Notes: generated by a model from the sequence alone, not told the origin. A DNA stretch of 64,000 nt from Prescottella equi (GCF_002094305.1 NZ_LWTX01000002.1:248001-312000), one strand, 5' to 3'. Counted from the stretch's first letter, positions 1 to 9,689 are shown. Numbers and translations are program-made.

Positions 1-1
1 G

Positions 2-952
2 ATCACCTTCACCACCGGCGCGATCACCCTGCACGGCAGCCTGCGTCTGCCGGCCGGCAGCGGGCCCGACGCGCCCGCCCCCGCCGTCCTGCTGCTGGCC
101 GGCAGCGGGCCGACCGACCGCAACGGCGACAGCGCGCTGCTCCCCGGTTCGATCGGCACCCTCGAGTTCCTGGCGGACCTGCTCGAGCGGCACGGTTTCG
201 CGTCCCTGCGCTACGACAAGCTGGGCAGCGGTTCGACCGGACTCGGTCCGTACGAGCTCGAGGACATCGGCGACCTCGGCTTCTCGGTGTTCACCGACGC
301 CGCCGCGGCCGCGCTGACGTTCCTGTCCGACCGCGCCGCCGTGGACCCGGAACGGGTGTACGTCGTCGGGCACAGCGAGGGCGCGCTCATCGCGCTGGCC
401 CTCGCCGGCAGCGGCGCGAAGGTCGCCGGCCTGGGCCTGCTCGAGCCGCTCGCCGTCCGGCTTCTGGACCTGCTCACCACGCAGATCGACGGACAGCTCA
501 CCGCCGTCGTCGGCGCCGGACAGCTACCGGTGGAACTGGCGGACGAGCTGCGGGTTGCGCTCGCCGGAGCCGTCGAGTCGCTGCGGAGCGATGCCACGCT
601 GACCGACGACCTGCCCGATCCGCTGCGCGCCGCGGGCCTCGTCCCCGCCAATGCGCGAGCACTCGCGGAGGAGGATTCGCTCGACCCGCGCGAGCTGGCC
701 TCGCGCCTGCCTGCGGGTCTGCCGGTCGTGACCAGTTGCTCTGCGAAGGACATCCAGCTCAGCAGCAGCGACGTCGACGCGCTCGACGCCGCACTCGCTC
801 ACACCGCGCTGACTCCGGTGCGCATGACGACCGCGAACCACGTGCTCAAGGAGATCGGCGACGCCCCCTCCACCGGTGCGGACTACATCGCACCGTTGCC
901 CTGGTCGACCGAGTTCACCCAGGGTTTCGAGGGCTGGCTCCGCAGCCTCTGA
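2..952 (+). CDS. alpha/beta hydrolase (5' end outside window)
   Basis: The frame is open from the first bases of the window, so the start lies upstream. The protein has an alpha/beta-hydrolase layout: an early oxyanion-type segment LLLAGSGPTDRNG, a nucleophile elbow VVGHSEGA (Ser nucleophile), and near the C-terminus a PVVTSCSAKD stretch and TANHVLKE that can supply the acid and the His of the triad. The substrate cannot be told; the family covers esterases, peptidases and dienelactone-type hydrolases. It ends with TGA and is followed at once by a strong hairpin terminator, so it is the last gene of its transcript. Family is fairly sure, specific function unknown. Confidence 0.8.
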   Translation: MTFTTGAITLHGSLRLPAGSGPDAPAPAVLLLAGSGPTDRNGDSALLPGSIGTLEFLADLLERHGFASLRYDKLGSGSTGLGPYELEDIGDLGFSVFTDAAAAALTFLSDRAAVDPERVYVVGHSEGALIALALAGSGAKVAGLGLLEPLAVRLLDLLTTQIDGQLTAVVGAGQLPVELADELRVALAGAVESLRSDATLTDDLPDPLRAAGLVPANARALAEEDSLDPRELASRLPAGLPVVTSCSAKDIQLSSSDVDALDAALAHTALTPVRMTTANHVLKEIGDAPSTGADYIAPLPWSTEFTQGFEGWLRSL

Positions 953-975
953 TCCCCCTCTCATCCGGGACTCGC

Positions 976-1024
976 ACGGCCCGGCGACACGCTCGGCGCA
1001 GAAACCGAGATGTCGCCGGGCCGT
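976..1024 (+). terminator. strong hairpin after the hydrolase gene
   Basis: Perfect 14-base arms (976-989 and 1011-1024) enclose an extra CTCGG/CCGAG pairing. There is no long T-run, so it is a hairpin-type terminator by position rather than a classical intrinsic one. Confidence 0.65.
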
Positions 1025-1081
1025 CACTGCTGTATGGTTCTCCGTTAACCAACGGGCACACACGAGAAGGGTACGGTCGCG

Positions 1082-1231
1082 ATGCAGTCGATGAGCTCGG
1101 CAAACGCCTTGAAGCACGTAGGCAACAAGCACTTTTCACAGCACATCTCCGAGCACGCATATTTCGCCGTACCCGCCTGGCACCGCCACGCAGCCTTCTT
1201 CAGGTGGCCCCGAGAGACCGGTTCCCCGTAA
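1082..1231 (+). CDS. small His-rich ORF, candidate leader peptide (49 aa)
   Basis: A 49-codon ORF starts at ATG 1082, with AGAAGG about ten bases upstream as ribosome binding site. The predicted peptide starts MQSMSSANALKHVGNKHF and has eight histidines (H12, H17, H21, H25, H34, H36 among them), three aromatic pairs and no membrane segment. I do not recognise a family. Its stop codon TAA sits in the loop of a hairpin (1209-1248) that is followed by an intrinsic terminator (1247-1285), and the next gene begins only 26 bases after the T-run. This could be a leader peptide controlling that gene, or simply a small gene with its own terminator. Histidines are spread out rather than in a run, unlike classical his leaders. 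Confidence 0.5.
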   Translation: MQSMSSANALKHVGNKHFSQHISEHAYFAVPAWHRHAAFFRWPRETGSP

Positions 1232-1248
1232 CCGGAACCTCTCTCGGG
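1209..1248 (+). promoter_or_regulatory. hairpin over the stop codon of the small ORF (possible antiterminator)
   Basis: CCCGAGAGA (1209-1217) pairs with TCTCTCGGG (1240-1248), with an inner CCGGTT/AACCGG stem holding the stop codon in its loop. Its last bases (GG 1247-1248) are also the first bases of the following terminator stem, so the two structures compete for these bases. A ribosome at the stop codon would disrupt this hairpin. Confidence 0.45.
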
Positions 1249-1285
1249 CACCCGAAGGCACACCGCCTCGGGTGCCTTTTCTTTT
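1247..1285 (+). terminator. intrinsic terminator / possible attenuator
   Basis: GGCACCCGA (1247-1255) pairs perfectly with TCGGGTGCC (1268-1276) and is followed by TTTTCTTTT. This is the most classical rho-independent terminator in the window. It lies between the small His-rich ORF and the small gene at 1311, with little room for a separate promoter in between. Confidence 0.75.
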
Positions 1286-1310
1286 ACTACTTCCAGTCAG
1301 GAGAAATCAC

Positions 1311-1583
1311 ATGAAGCTTCGACTCGGCGCCGGCGGCGCCACGAGACACGGCGCCGGCGGTACCACCGCCCTGAACCTGCCCGGCGACCTCACCGGCCAG
1401 GTCGTCACCATCGACCTGCGGCACGTCGAGCCCGGTCAGGACGCCGGAGCAGCGGCACTGCTCAGCGAACTGATCGCCCGCGGCGCGGCCCGCCTGGTCG
1501 TCGAGGGCACCGACGCCGCCCACGCCCGCACGCTCATCGAGTCCGCACAGCACAGCGCTCCCCCGTCCGGGCTCGCGGCCTGA
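1311..1583 (+). CDS. small protein of unknown function (90 aa)
   Basis: ATG 1311 is preceded by CAGGAGAAATCAC, a good ribosome binding site; an upstream in-frame ATG at 1272 lies inside the terminator T-run and is unlikely. The protein begins with a Gly-rich stretch (MKLRLGAGGATRHGAGG) and continues with an alternating pattern (QVVTIDLRHVEP ... ARLVVEGTD) that could be a small alpha/beta fold, vaguely STAS-like. I do not recognise the family. Transcription probably depends on read-through of the terminator just upstream, or on a promoter overlapping it. It converges on purH, 43 bases away. Confidence 0.6.
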   Translation: MKLRLGAGGATRHGAGGTTALNLPGDLTGQVVTIDLRHVEPGQDAGAAALLSELIARGAARLVVEGTDAAHARTLIESAQHSAPPSGLAA

Positions 1584-1626
1584 GGCTCGCGAACTCCGGA
1601 CGAGGGAGCGCTGCGGAAGGTGTCGA

Positions 1627-3213
1627 TCAGTGCGCGAAGTGGCGCGCACCGGTCAGGTAGAGGGTGACGCCGGCCTCGCGGGCCGCCTCGATCACCTCGT
1701 TGTCGCGAACGGATCCGCCCGGCTGGACGACCGCGCGGACACCGGCGTCGAGCAGGACCTGCAGTCCGTCGGGGAACGGGAAGAACGCGTCGGACGCCGC
1801 CACCGATCCCTTGGAGCGGTCCCCGGCACGCTGCACCGCGAGGTGTGCGGAGTCGACGCGGTTGACCTGCCCCATGCCGACGCCCACCGAGGCGCCGTCG
1901 TTCGCGAGCAGGATCGCGTTGGACTTCACGGCGCGGCACGCACGCCACGCGAACTCCAGATCCGCGAGGGTCTTCTCGTCTGCAGCGTCGCCGACCACCA
2001 GCGTCCAGTTTGCGGAGTTGTCGCCGTCGGCGTCGAGGACGTCGCGGTCCTGCAGCAACGCGCCACCGGAGATCGGACGCAGCTCGATGCCCGTCTCGGT
2101 GGGGGCGGCGGCCTCGAGAACGCGGACGTTCTTCTTGCGGGCCAGCACCTCGACGGCACCCGGCGCGTACGACGGCGCGATGACGACCTCGGTGAAGATG
2201 TCGGCGACCTGCTCGGCCATCTCGACGGTCACCTCGCGGTTGGCGGCGATCACGCCACCGAACGCGGAGACCGGATCGCACGCGTGTGCCTTGCGGTGCG
2301 CCTCGGCGATGTCGGCGCCCACCGCGATGCCACACGGGTTGGCGTGCTTGATGATCGCGACCGCGGGCTCGGCATGGTCGTAGGCCGCACGCCACGCGGC
2401 GTCACCGTCGGTGTAGTTGTTGTACGACATCTCCTTGCCGTGGAACTGCTTCGCCTGCGCGAGGCCCGCGGGACCGGCCGGGCTGTCGTACAGCGCCGCC
2501 GCCTGGTGGGGGTTCTCGCCGTAGCGCAGCACCGCGGAGCGGTTCCACGTGGCACCGACCCAGCGCGGGAACTTCGACAGTGCGGAATCGTCCGTCTCTT
2601 CGCTGGGCGCGACGGTCTGGACCAGGCTCTCGGTCATCCAGGTGGCGACCGCGACGTCGTACGACGCGGTGTGCTGGAACGCCTGTGCCGCCAGCGCGGT
2701 GCGCTCGAAGAGGTTGAAGCCACCGGCCTCCACCGCGGCGAGAACGCCCTCGTACTTCGCGGGGTCGACGACGACCGCGACGGACGGGTGGTTCTTGGCG
2801 GCGGCGCGGACCATCGACGGACCGCCGATGTCGATCTGCTCGACGCACTCGTCCGGGGTGGCGCCCGACGCGACGGTCTGCGTGAACGGGTACAGGTTCA
2901 CGATCACCAACTGGAAGGCCTCGATGCCCAGTTCCTCGAGCTGCGCGAGATGCTCGGGCTTGCGGGTGTCGGCGAGAACACCGGCGTGTACGCGCGGGTG
3001 CAACGTCTTGACGCGGCCCTCGAGGCACTCGGGGAAGCCGGTCAGGTCCTCGACCTTGGTGACCGGGATGCCGGCCTCGGCGATCTTGGCTGCGGTGGAG
3101 CCGGTGGACACCAGCTCGACACCGGCCTGGTGCAGGCCGGTGGCCAGTTCGACCAGTCCGGTCTTGTCGTAGACGCTGACAAGTGCGCGGCGCACAGCCT
3201 TGCGTTCACTCAC
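1627..3213 (-). CDS. purH: bifunctional AICAR formyltransferase / IMP cyclohydrolase
   Basis: Catalyses the last two steps of purine synthesis: formylation of AICAR with 10-formyl-THF and ring closure to IMP. The 528-aa protein has the usual length, an N-terminal MGS-like cyclohydrolase domain (about 1-200, starting [11 protein letters not shown]) and a C-terminal formyltransferase domain with the conserved KHANPCG (289-295) holding the catalytic Lys-His pair. The start is GTG at 3213, overlapping the end of purN by eight bases, so the two are translationally coupled. The order perM-purN-purH matches M. tuberculosis Rv0955-Rv0957. Confidence 0.97.
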   Translation of the reverse strand: MSERKAVRRALVSVYDKTGLVELATGLHQAGVELVSTGSTAAKIAEAGIPVTKVEDLTGFPECLEGRVKTLHPRVHAGVLADTRKPEHLAQLEELGIEAFQLVIVNLYPFTQTVASGATPDECVEQIDIGGPSMVRAAAKNHPSVAVVVDPAKYEGVLAAVEAGGFNLFERTALAAQAFQHTASYDVAVATWMTESLVQTVAPSEETDDSALSKFPRWVGATWNRSAVLRYGENPHQAAALYDSPAGPAGLAQAKQFHGKEMSYNNYTDGDAAWRAAYDHAEPAVAIIKHANPCGIAVGADIAEAHRKAHACDPVSAFGGVIAANREVTVEMAEQVADIFTEVVIAPSYAPGAVEVLARKKNVRVLEAAAPTETGIELRPISGGALLQDRDVLDADGDNSANWTLVVGDAADEKTLADLEFAWRACRAVKSNAILLANDGASVGVGMGQVNRVDSAHLAVQRAGDRSKGSVAASDAFFPFPDGLQVLLDAGVRAVVQPGGSVRDNEVIEAAREAGVTLYLTGARHFAH

Positions 3214-3814
3214 TGGGGATCACGGCCTTTCGTCCGTCGGAAACAACACCTCGGAGGGCGACGGCGGCCACGACCTCGGCCAGCAGTCGCCGTTCGACAA
3301 TCTTGATGCGCTCGTGCAGCGTCGCCTCGTCGTCGTCGACGCGGACCTCGACCGGCTCCTGGGCCAGGATCGGGCCGGTGTCGACGCCGGAATCGACCAG
3401 GTGCACCGTCGAGCCGGTCACCCGTACGCCGTACGCGAGCGCGTCACGCACCGCGTGCGCGCCGGGAAACGCCGGCAGCAGCGCGGGATGCGTGTTGATG
3501 ATGCGGCCACCGAAACGTTCCATGAACGCCGGGCCGAGGATCTTCATGAAACCGGCGCTGACCACCAGGTCGGGCCGGTGGGCGGCGACGGCCTCGGTGA
3601 AGGCGACGTCCCACGCGGCGCGGTCGGCATGCTCGCCGAGCGCGACCTTGAAGTGTGCGACACCGGCGTTCGCGGCATGATCGGTGGCGGCGCAGTCCCG
3701 GTCGACCCCGACTGCGACGATCGCCGCGGGATAGCCGTCGGCGCGCGTAGCCGCGAGGAGCGCCTCCAGGAGGCTGCCGGTCCCCGACGCGAGTACGACA
3801 ATCCGAGCGGGCAC
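3206..3814 (-). CDS. purN: phosphoribosylglycinamide formyltransferase
   Basis: Transfers a formyl group from 10-formyl-THF to GAR, step 3 of purine synthesis. The 202-aa protein has the nucleotide-binding start [14 protein letters not shown], the catalytic Asn107 and His109 in [13 protein letters not shown], and Asp145 in VDSGVDTGP. The start given is GTG 3814. The frame stays open upstream without ATG or GTG, and an AGGAG lies about 45 bases further up, so a slightly longer protein from a non-standard start cannot be excluded. Its 3' end overlaps purH. Confidence 0.95.
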   Translation of the reverse strand: MPARIVVLASGTGSLLEALLAATRADGYPAAIVAVGVDRDCAATDHAANAGVAHFKVALGEHADRAAWDVAFTEAVAAHRPDLVVSAGFMKILGPAFMERFGGRIINTHPALLPAFPGAHAVRDALAYGVRVTGSTVHLVDSGVDTGPILAQEPVEVRVDDDEATLHERIKIVERRLLAEVVAAVALRGVVSDGRKAVIPSE

Positions 3815-3901
3815 CGTGGGCCGCAGCTGGTCACGCGTGGCAGTCAGCGCACTACTCCTGGTTTTCGAGACGATCCGGCCGCGTCACGGGCCGCCCCAAG
3901 C

Positions 3902-5518
3902 CTAGTCTCTGGGGGTCACCGGACCGTCCGGCAGGTCGCCTTCCGCGTCCGCGGCGCGCTCCCGCGCGGAACTCTTCTCGGAAACGCCGTCCGGGGAATC
4001 GCCGGAATCGACGGGATCTTCTCCGCCGGCCGCAACCTCGACCTCGACGACGTCGAGCGCCTCGGCCTCCGACTCGCCGTCCGCGGGCTGCGGTTCGGGC
4101 GTCTCGTCGTCGACGATCTCGGCCTCGAGGGCGTCCTCGACAGCCGGGTCCCGAGCATCCGCGCCGTCCGCATCCGGGCCGTCCGCTGTCACGGCATCCG
4201 GTTCGGGTTCCGAGCGGTAGCGCATCGACGGCAGTTCGAGACGCTTCACCTCGAACGCGAACTCCTCAGTTGCGCCGAGCTCACCGGACGCGCTCGGCGA
4301 CACCTCGGCCTCCCCGGCTCCCTCGTCGAGGGTTTCCTCGAACTTTTCGTCGCTCTCGTTCCGGCGCGCGAGCACGGCCGCGACGGCCAGACCAGGCAGC
4401 ACGAGCCACCCGAAGGTCAGCAGGCCCAACGCCCACGGCTCCACCCCGACGAATCCGTAGGCGCCCAGTTCACCGCCGGCCGCGAAGCCCACCGCGGCAG
4501 CGAGGACACCGGCGACGCCCGCCGCCGTGAGCACCGCGAACGCGGTGTCCTGCAGCGACAGCCGGAGCCGACCGCAGTCTCGTCCGAGAAGTGCTCCGAC
4601 GGCCACCGGGACGAGGAGCAGGACGGGCCACGCGGGACCGGCCAGTTCGGTCGGCACCCCTCCGAGGACGGGCACCGGCGGTACCGGACCCGCGACGATC
4701 TCGAACAGGCTCAGTGACGTCCCGCCGACATTCGCTGTCCCGCCGAGGAGCACCGCGACGCCGCCGACGGCGACGTTGGGCAGGTACAGCACCGACACCA
4801 CGGTCAGACCCAGTACCCCGACCACACCGCCGCCCTCGCCGAGCAGGTCACCGACCTCGGACCACGACCACAGGAGGGAGGCGAGGGCGAGCACGCTGCC
4901 GGCCGCGAACAGCGACACTGCCGCGCGCACGGCGGGCCGGACCACCGACGGCAGCCACGTGGGCGCACCGAGTGCAGCACACCGAGTGCGTCCGACGACC
5001 GACACGACACCGGCGCCCGCGGCCAGGGCGTGGATCGCCACCACCCACGCCAACGCGGCCCCTGCGTTCGGCGAGGAGATCGGCGTGACGGCGGAGGCGT
5101 CGGTCACCACCGCGAGCGCGATGAGCGTCGCGGCGAGCGGACCGGCGACGGCAGCACCGACCACCTTCGCGGCCTCACGCGCAGACGTGTCCGGTTCCAC
5201 CACTCGCGCACAGCCGCGCGCCACCACCCACATCAGCACCGCGGTCGGCAGCAACGGGAGGATCCCGAGCGGTGCGTCCGTGATCGTCAGCGAAACCTGG
5301 TGCAGCGCGAACCAACTCGTCGCGATCGCGCCGATCGCGCCCGTCAGGTCACTGTTCGACGACACGAGCGTGACGAGCACGACCGCAGACAACAGCACGA
5401 TCGCGGCACCGGTCGGCCGCAGTGCGACACCGACGAGTGCGCGGGCGTCGCCGGAAATCGGATCGGGGCGAGTGGGGACGTCGCGGCGGGAGCCACGACC
5501 AAGCAGAGAAGTCATCAT
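3902..5518 (-). CDS. perM: PerM-like membrane protein (DUF6350)
   Basis: A 538-aa integral membrane protein with about ten hydrophobic segments in the first ~380 residues and a long acidic, Ser/Pro-rich cytoplasmic tail (about 390-538). Sequence style and position directly upstream of purN-purH match M. tuberculosis Rv0955 (PerM), reported to support cell division during chronic infection. The start is one of two adjacent ATGs (5518 or 5515). Function in this organism is inferred from synteny; the tail looks poorly conserved and may serve protein contacts. Confidence 0.85.
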   Translation of the reverse strand: MMTSLLGRGSRRDVPTRPDPISGDARALVGVALRPTGAAIVLLSAVVLVTLVSSNSDLTGAIGAIATSWFALHQVSLTITDAPLGILPLLPTAVLMWVVARGCARVVEPDTSAREAAKVVGAAVAGPLAATLIALAVVTDASAVTPISSPNAGAALAWVVAIHALAAGAGVVSVVGRTRCAALGAPTWLPSVVRPAVRAAVSLFAAGSVLALASLLWSWSEVGDLLGEGGGVVGVLGLTVVSVLYLPNVAVGGVAVLLGGTANVGGTSLSLFEIVAGPVPPVPVLGGVPTELAGPAWPVLLLVPVAVGALLGRDCGRLRLSLQDTAFAVLTAAGVAGVLAAAVGFAAGGELGAYGFVGVEPWALGLLTFGWLVLPGLAVAAVLARRNESDEKFEETLDEGAGEAEVSPSASGELGATEEFAFEVKRLELPSMRYRSEPEPDAVTADGPDADGADARDPAVEDALEAEIVDDETPEPQPADGESEAEALDVVEVEVAAGGEDPVDSGDSPDGVSEKSSARERAADAEGDLPDGPVTPRD

Positions 5519-5612
5519 CTCGAGGGTCGCACCTGCGCGCCGGGTGTCCGCTCAGGCGCGCCGGAACGTGGCCTTCCCCACTGGCACAGGAGACGGGTGA
5601 CGCCTCGCCGGG

Positions 5613-6503
5613 TCACTTCTCGTCGTCGCCCTTGTCGCGCGCGTCGTTCCGGTCGCCCTGAGCGCCGAACGCCTGGGTGGGCGCCCCGGTCACGTCGGTC
5701 TGCGAGGGCTCGGGCCGGGGCGGGGCCGGCGTCGACGACGTCTCCGGCTGTTGCTGCGACATCTGTTGCGTCGGCTGCGACTGGTAGGGCTGCCCCGCCT
5801 GGAACTGTCCGTACCCGGCCGTGGGCTGAGGAGCCTGGTGCGACTGCGGGTAGCCGTACTGCTGCTGCGACGGTCCGTAGCCGGACGGGTAGCCCTGCTG
5901 CGGCGCATACCCCTGCTGGGGCGCGTAGCCCTGCGGCGGCCCGTAACCCTGGGACGCGTTGTAGCCCTGCTGCGGCGCGTACCCCTGAGGATGTCCGTAC
6001 GCGGCGGGATGGGTGTGGGTGCGGCTGGGTCGCGCGGCCGGCTCACTCACGATTCCGGCCGAGAACAGGAACACGGCGACCGCCAGCACCGTCTGGACGA
6101 ACCCGAGGACGAGAATCGCGATTCCACCGCCGGCGAGCTCGCTGTTGCCCGGAAGGTTGAGCATGAGCGCGAACGCGGCGAGGAAGCCCGTGACCGCGGC
6201 CGCGGCCGCCGGCCCCGTGAAATTCTGCTTCGGCAGCAGCGAGATGCCCGACAACAGACCGCCCAGCAGCAGCAGCGACAGCGGCGCCACCGCGTTGCTG
6301 AGCGGCTCGAACGCATTGAGCGTCACGCCGTACATCATCGCGGAACCCGGCGAGTCGAGGTACGGGGCGAAGCCGAGGAGGAAGCTCACGACGCCCAACG
6401 CCGCCGCCCCGAGGCCGAGGTAGAAGGAGAGTCCCCGCGAATTGGACTCGCCCGACGTCTGCGGGGGCTGGCCGTAGCCCGACCCTGCATCGTTGTAAGT
6501 CAT
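5613..6503 (-). CDS. DUF5336 membrane protein with Gln/Tyr/Gly/Pro-rich tail
   Basis: A 296-aa protein. After a short polar N-terminus come four membrane segments (about 27-165), then a low-complexity C-terminal tail with repeats of the type GYAPQQGY and GYGPPQGY and a polar, charged end. It corresponds in place and type to M. tuberculosis Rv0954. The start at ATG 6503 is preferred over the longer ATG at 6554 because GAGGAGCGCAG immediately precedes it. The tail is predicted to be disordered and may phase-separate or bind partners at the membrane (inference). Role unknown; the neighbour perM suggests cell envelope or division. Confidence 0.85.
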   Translation of the reverse strand: MTYNDAGSGYGQPPQTSGESNSRGLSFYLGLGAAALGVVSFLLGFAPYLDSPGSAMMYGVTLNAFEPLSNAVAPLSLLLLGGLLSGISLLPKQNFTGPAAAAAVTGFLAAFALMLNLPGNSELAGGGIAILVLGFVQTVLAVAVFLFSAGIVSEPAARPSRTHTHPAAYGHPQGYAPQQGYNASQGYGPPQGYAPQQGYAPQQGYPSGYGPSQQQYGYPQSHQAPQPTAGYGQFQAGQPYQSQPTQQMSQQQPETSSTPAPPRPEPSQTDVTGAPTQAFGAQGDRNDARDKGDDEK

Positions 6504-6595
6504 CTGCGCTCCTCGTCGATGTGTCGAAATCCCCATGAACGCTACCCCGATCACCGACAGCTCTCACCCGAAGAGAGCACGGCGCACGACGGGCG

Positions 6596-7993
6596 TCACG
6601 TCGGCGTGCTCACCGGGATCCGGCCCTCCTCGACGGCCGCGGCCAGCATGGCACGGTCCTGCTCGGTCCGGTCCGCGTAGGACCGCGCGAAGGCGGCCAT
6701 CGCCTCGTCGAATCCGGTGCCGGGGCCCAGGTACTCGGCGATCGCGAACCGGTCGCCCCCGCGAGCGTGCGCGTAACCGAGCACACGGCCGCACAGCCTC
6801 GCGTACTGCTCCATCCCGGTCGGGGTCATCGACTCGACCGTCGCCGATCCCTTGGCGTCGCGCAGCTGCCGCACGTAGTAGTCCCGTCGGACACCGTCGT
6901 TGCCGACGCCCTGCTGCCAGCCGAGGAAGATGTCGCTCGCGGCCTGCATGATCCGTTGCCCTTCGACTACCCGCTGCCCCTGGTTCGGGTGGTCCGGTCC
7001 GTGAAGGTACTGCGCCAGGACCGAGGGCTGGGCTTCCTTGGCCTGGAGGAACAGCGGGTCGCTGTCGTCCGCACCGAGCAACAGCAGGATCCAACTACGA
7101 GTCCCCACACTCCCCACGCCGACGACCTTGCGGGCGGCCTGGACGAAGGCATACCGGTCGAACGGGACACGGTGGTCGGCGCGCAGCGTCTCGCGGTACT
7201 CGGCGAGGCGCCCCGACAACTCGCGGTACAGCGCACGCGCGTCCTGCGTCTCGAACACCTCCTCGATCGGCACCAGCAGCGGTGGCCGAGAGACGATCCG
7301 GCGACCGTCGTCGGTCATCGTGGTCAGCTTGCCGAGAGCCTGGAGGCTGTCACGCCGCCACGACTTCTCGACCAGTTTTCGCGAACTCCGGCGGCTGGCC
7401 GCATCGAGCGTCTCGCGGAGATCGGCGAGTTCCTGTTCGGCCTCGACGTGCGAGTACCATACGGCCAGATTGCCGAGCCGGGCCTGCGCCGACATCGTCT
7501 CGCGGTACGCGGCGGCGCACGCGAGGGCGATGCGGTGGCGGCGCTTACCACCGAACGACAGGACCCGGGCGGCGACCTCGACGCTCGCGACGAGCCGTTT
7601 GACGTCCCACTCGAACGGTCCCGGGTACGTCTCGTCGAAGTCGTTGACGTCGAAAGCCAGCCGTCGTTCCGGGGTCGCGAAGACCCCGAAGTTGCTCAGG
7701 TGCGCGTCCCCACACAGGTGTGTGTGCAGTCCCGAGTTCGGCGTTCGCGACAAATCGTCGGCCATCACCGCCGCCGCGCCGCGGTAGAACGCGAAGGGCG
7801 TCGACACCATTCGCCCGTAACGGATCGGAAGGAGCTCCGGAATTCGTTGCAGGTCTTGACTTCTCAACAACTCGATCGGATCGCGACCACTGCCCGCGAG
7901 ATCGGCCAGAGCGTCGAACGGCACGCGCCGACGGGCGGCCTCGCCCCGGTCGGCGCGGTCGGTCCGGATCGAAGACTCGGCAACTTTCGACAT
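6596..7993 (-). CDS. DUF2252 family protein
   Basis: A 465-aa soluble protein of the DUF2252 family, common in actinobacteria and often annotated as hypothetical. Visible conserved features are RVPFDALADLAGSGRDP near the start, GDAHLSNFG (about 105-115, resembling the HGDxHxxN loop of aminoglycoside-kinase-like folds) and FDVNDFDET (about 125-133, a possible metal-binding DFD-like loop). These suggest a kinase-like fold, but no activity is known to me. ATG 7993 is chosen because GGGAGGTGCG precedes it; a longer frame to 8023 lacks a site. It is transcribed divergently from the IMPACT-family gene. Confidence 0.85.
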   Translation of the reverse strand: MSKVAESSIRTDRADRGEAARRRVPFDALADLAGSGRDPIELLRSQDLQRIPELLPIRYGRMVSTPFAFYRGAAAVMADDLSRTPNSGLHTHLCGDAHLSNFGVFATPERRLAFDVNDFDETYPGPFEWDVKRLVASVEVAARVLSFGGKRRHRIALACAAAYRETMSAQARLGNLAVWYSHVEAEQELADLRETLDAASRRSSRKLVEKSWRRDSLQALGKLTTMTDDGRRIVSRPPLLVPIEEVFETQDARALYRELSGRLAEYRETLRADHRVPFDRYAFVQAARKVVGVGSVGTRSWILLLLGADDSDPLFLQAKEAQPSVLAQYLHGPDHPNQGQRVVEGQRIMQAASDIFLGWQQGVGNDGVRRDYYVRQLRDAKGSATVESMTPTGMEQYARLCGRVLGYAHARGGDRFAIAEYLGPGTGFDEAMAAFARSYADRTEQDRAMLAAAVEEGRIPVSTPT

Positions 7994-8070
7994 CGCACCT
8001 CCCTCGGGTGGGGACCGCACCATTGTCTCCCCGCGGCGGTGGACCCGGGCCGGAAAGGGAAGATGACATC

Positions 8071-8700
8071 ATGCCGTTCACGCTGCCCGCAGGTTCCGAC
8101 GTCGTAGAGGAGACGGAGGTCAAGCACTCCCGCTTCATCGCGGCGCTGAGAAGGGTCGACTCCCCCGCGGATGCGCAGGCCTTCCTCGGCGAGCAGCGGC
8201 GGCTCCATCCGGACGCTCGGCACCACTGCTGGGCGTACGTGACGGGCAACGAACCGTCCGAACGCGCCGAACGGTCGGGCGACGACGGGGAACCGGGCGG
8301 CACTGCCGGCGTGCCGATGCTGCAGGTACTGCGGGCGCGCGATCTGGTCGACGTGGCCGCGGTGGTGACCCGGTACTTCGGTGGCGTCAAACTCGGGGCG
8401 GGCGGCCTCGTGCGCGCGTATTCCGGCGCAGTCGCGGTGGCGGCCGACGCCGCTCGGCCGACACTGCTCAGCCGCGAACGTCTCGATCTGCTGTCCCTCG
8501 ACGTCGGGCACGACACCGCGGGCCGAATCGAGGCGGAACTGCGCGGCCGCGCAATCCCCGTCGTCGACACCGTCTACGGTGCCGAGGTCACCTTCACCCT
8601 GGCCACGAAGGACCCCGGTCACCTCGCCGCGGTCGTCTCCGAACTCACCGCCGGGGCAGGCGAACTCGAGCCGGCCGGCGTCCGGTGGGTCGACGTGTGA
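8071..8700 (+). CDS. IMPACT/YigZ family protein
   Basis: 209 aa, the usual length for bacterial YigZ. The N-terminal UPF0029 domain (about 15-125) shows the family signatures HSRFIA, HHCWAYVTG, DGEPGGTAG and VVTRYFGGVKLGAGGLVRAYS; the C-terminal DUF1949 domain (about 140-205) follows. Bacterial members are poorly characterised; the eukaryotic relative IMPACT regulates translation through Gcn1. ATG 8071 lies just after AAGGGAAGATGACATC. It converges with sucD, separated by a long hairpin. Confidence 0.9.
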   Translation: MPFTLPAGSDVVEETEVKHSRFIAALRRVDSPADAQAFLGEQRRLHPDARHHCWAYVTGNEPSERAERSGDDGEPGGTAGVPMLQVLRARDLVDVAAVVTRYFGGVKLGAGGLVRAYSGAVAVAADAARPTLLSRERLDLLSLDVGHDTAGRIEAELRGRAIPVVDTVYGAEVTFTLATKDPGHLAAVVSELTAGAGELEPAGVRWVDV

Positions 8701-8706
8701 GACGCC

Positions 8707-8754
8707 GAACGGCGCCCGCAGCCGGACGATACGTCCTGGCTGCGAGCGCCGTTC
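8707..8754. terminator. bidirectional hairpin between yigZ-like gene and sucD
   Basis: GAACGGCGC (8707-8715) pairs with GCGCCGTTC (8746-8754), and GCAGCC (8718-8723) pairs with GGCTGC (8738-8743) inside. It lies between two convergent genes. Confidence 0.75.
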
Positions 8755-8771
8755 GCAAGATCCGTCGGGAT

Positions 8772-9674
8772 CTAGAGGTTCTGCAGGATCTCCCGAGCGA
8801 GAGCCGCGGTCTCGGACGGCGTCTTGCCGACCTTGACGCCGGCCGCCTCGAGGGCGTCCTTCTTGGCCTGCGCGGTGCCCGAGGAACCGGAGACGATGGC
8901 GCCGGCGTGGCCCATGGTCTTGCCCTCGGGAGCGGTGAAGCCCGCGACGTAGCCGACGACCGGCTTGGTCACGTTGGCCTTGATGTAGTCGGCGGCACGC
9001 TCCTCGGCGTCGCCACCGATCTCACCGATCATCACGATCAGCTTGGTCTCGGGATCCTTCTCGAACGCCTCGATGGCGTCGATGTGGGTGGTGCCGATGA
9101 CCGGGTCGCCGCCGATGCCGATGGCGGTCGAGAAGCCGTACTCACGCAGCTCGAACATCATCTGGTAGGTCAGGGTGCCGGACTTGGAGACCAGGCCGAC
9201 CGGGCCCTTGCCCGCGATGTTCGCCGGGGTGATGCCGACGAGGGCCTCCTCCGGGGTGATGATGCCCGGGCAGTTGGGGCCGATGATGCGGGTCTTGTTG
9301 CCCTTCTCCACGTTGTAGGCCCACGCGTACGCGGAGTCCTGCACCGGGATGCCCTCGGTGATGACCACGAGCAGCGGGATCTCCGCGTCGATGGCCTCGA
9401 CGATGGCGTCCTTCGAGAAGGCCGGGGGAACGAACGCGATCGAGACGTCCGCGCCGGTCTCCTTCATGGCCTCGGCGACGGTCGCGAAGACCGGCAGCTC
9501 GACAGCGTTGCCGTCCTTGTCGGTGTGCGAGACCGTGGTGCCGGCCTTGCGAGCGTTGACGCCACCGACGACCTGGGTGCCGGCCTTGAGCATCAGCGCG
9601 GTGTGCTTGGTGCCCTCGCCGCCGGTGATGCCCTGGACGATGACCTTGGAGTCCTTGGTCAGGAAGATAGCCAT
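8772..9674 (-). CDS. sucD: succinyl-CoA ligase alpha subunit (ADP-forming)
   Basis: TCA cycle enzyme converting succinyl-CoA to succinate with nucleotide triphosphate formation, as a complex with SucC. The 300-aa protein has a CoA-binding Rossmann domain ([11 protein letters not shown] at 12-20), IGPNCPGII and the phosphorylated catalytic His256 in [11 protein letters not shown]. The gene begins 15 bases after sucC and is in the same transcript. Confidence 0.97.
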   Translation of the reverse strand: MAIFLTKDSKVIVQGITGGEGTKHTALMLKAGTQVVGGVNARKAGTTVSHTDKDGNAVELPVFATVAEAMKETGADVSIAFVPPAFSKDAIVEAIDAEIPLLVVITEGIPVQDSAYAWAYNVEKGNKTRIIGPNCPGIITPEEALVGITPANIAGKGPVGLVSKSGTLTYQMMFELREYGFSTAIGIGGDPVIGTTHIDAIEAFEKDPETKLIVMIGEIGGDAEERAADYIKANVTKPVVGYVAGFTAPEGKTMGHAGAIVSGSSGTAQAKKDALEAAGVKVGKTPSETAALAREILQNL

Positions 9675-9689
9675 TGTTGTGTGTGTCCC

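Noticed and set aside
1630-3306. 558-aa plus-strand frame opposite purH
   Set aside because: Shadow frame; purH is unmistakable on the other strand.
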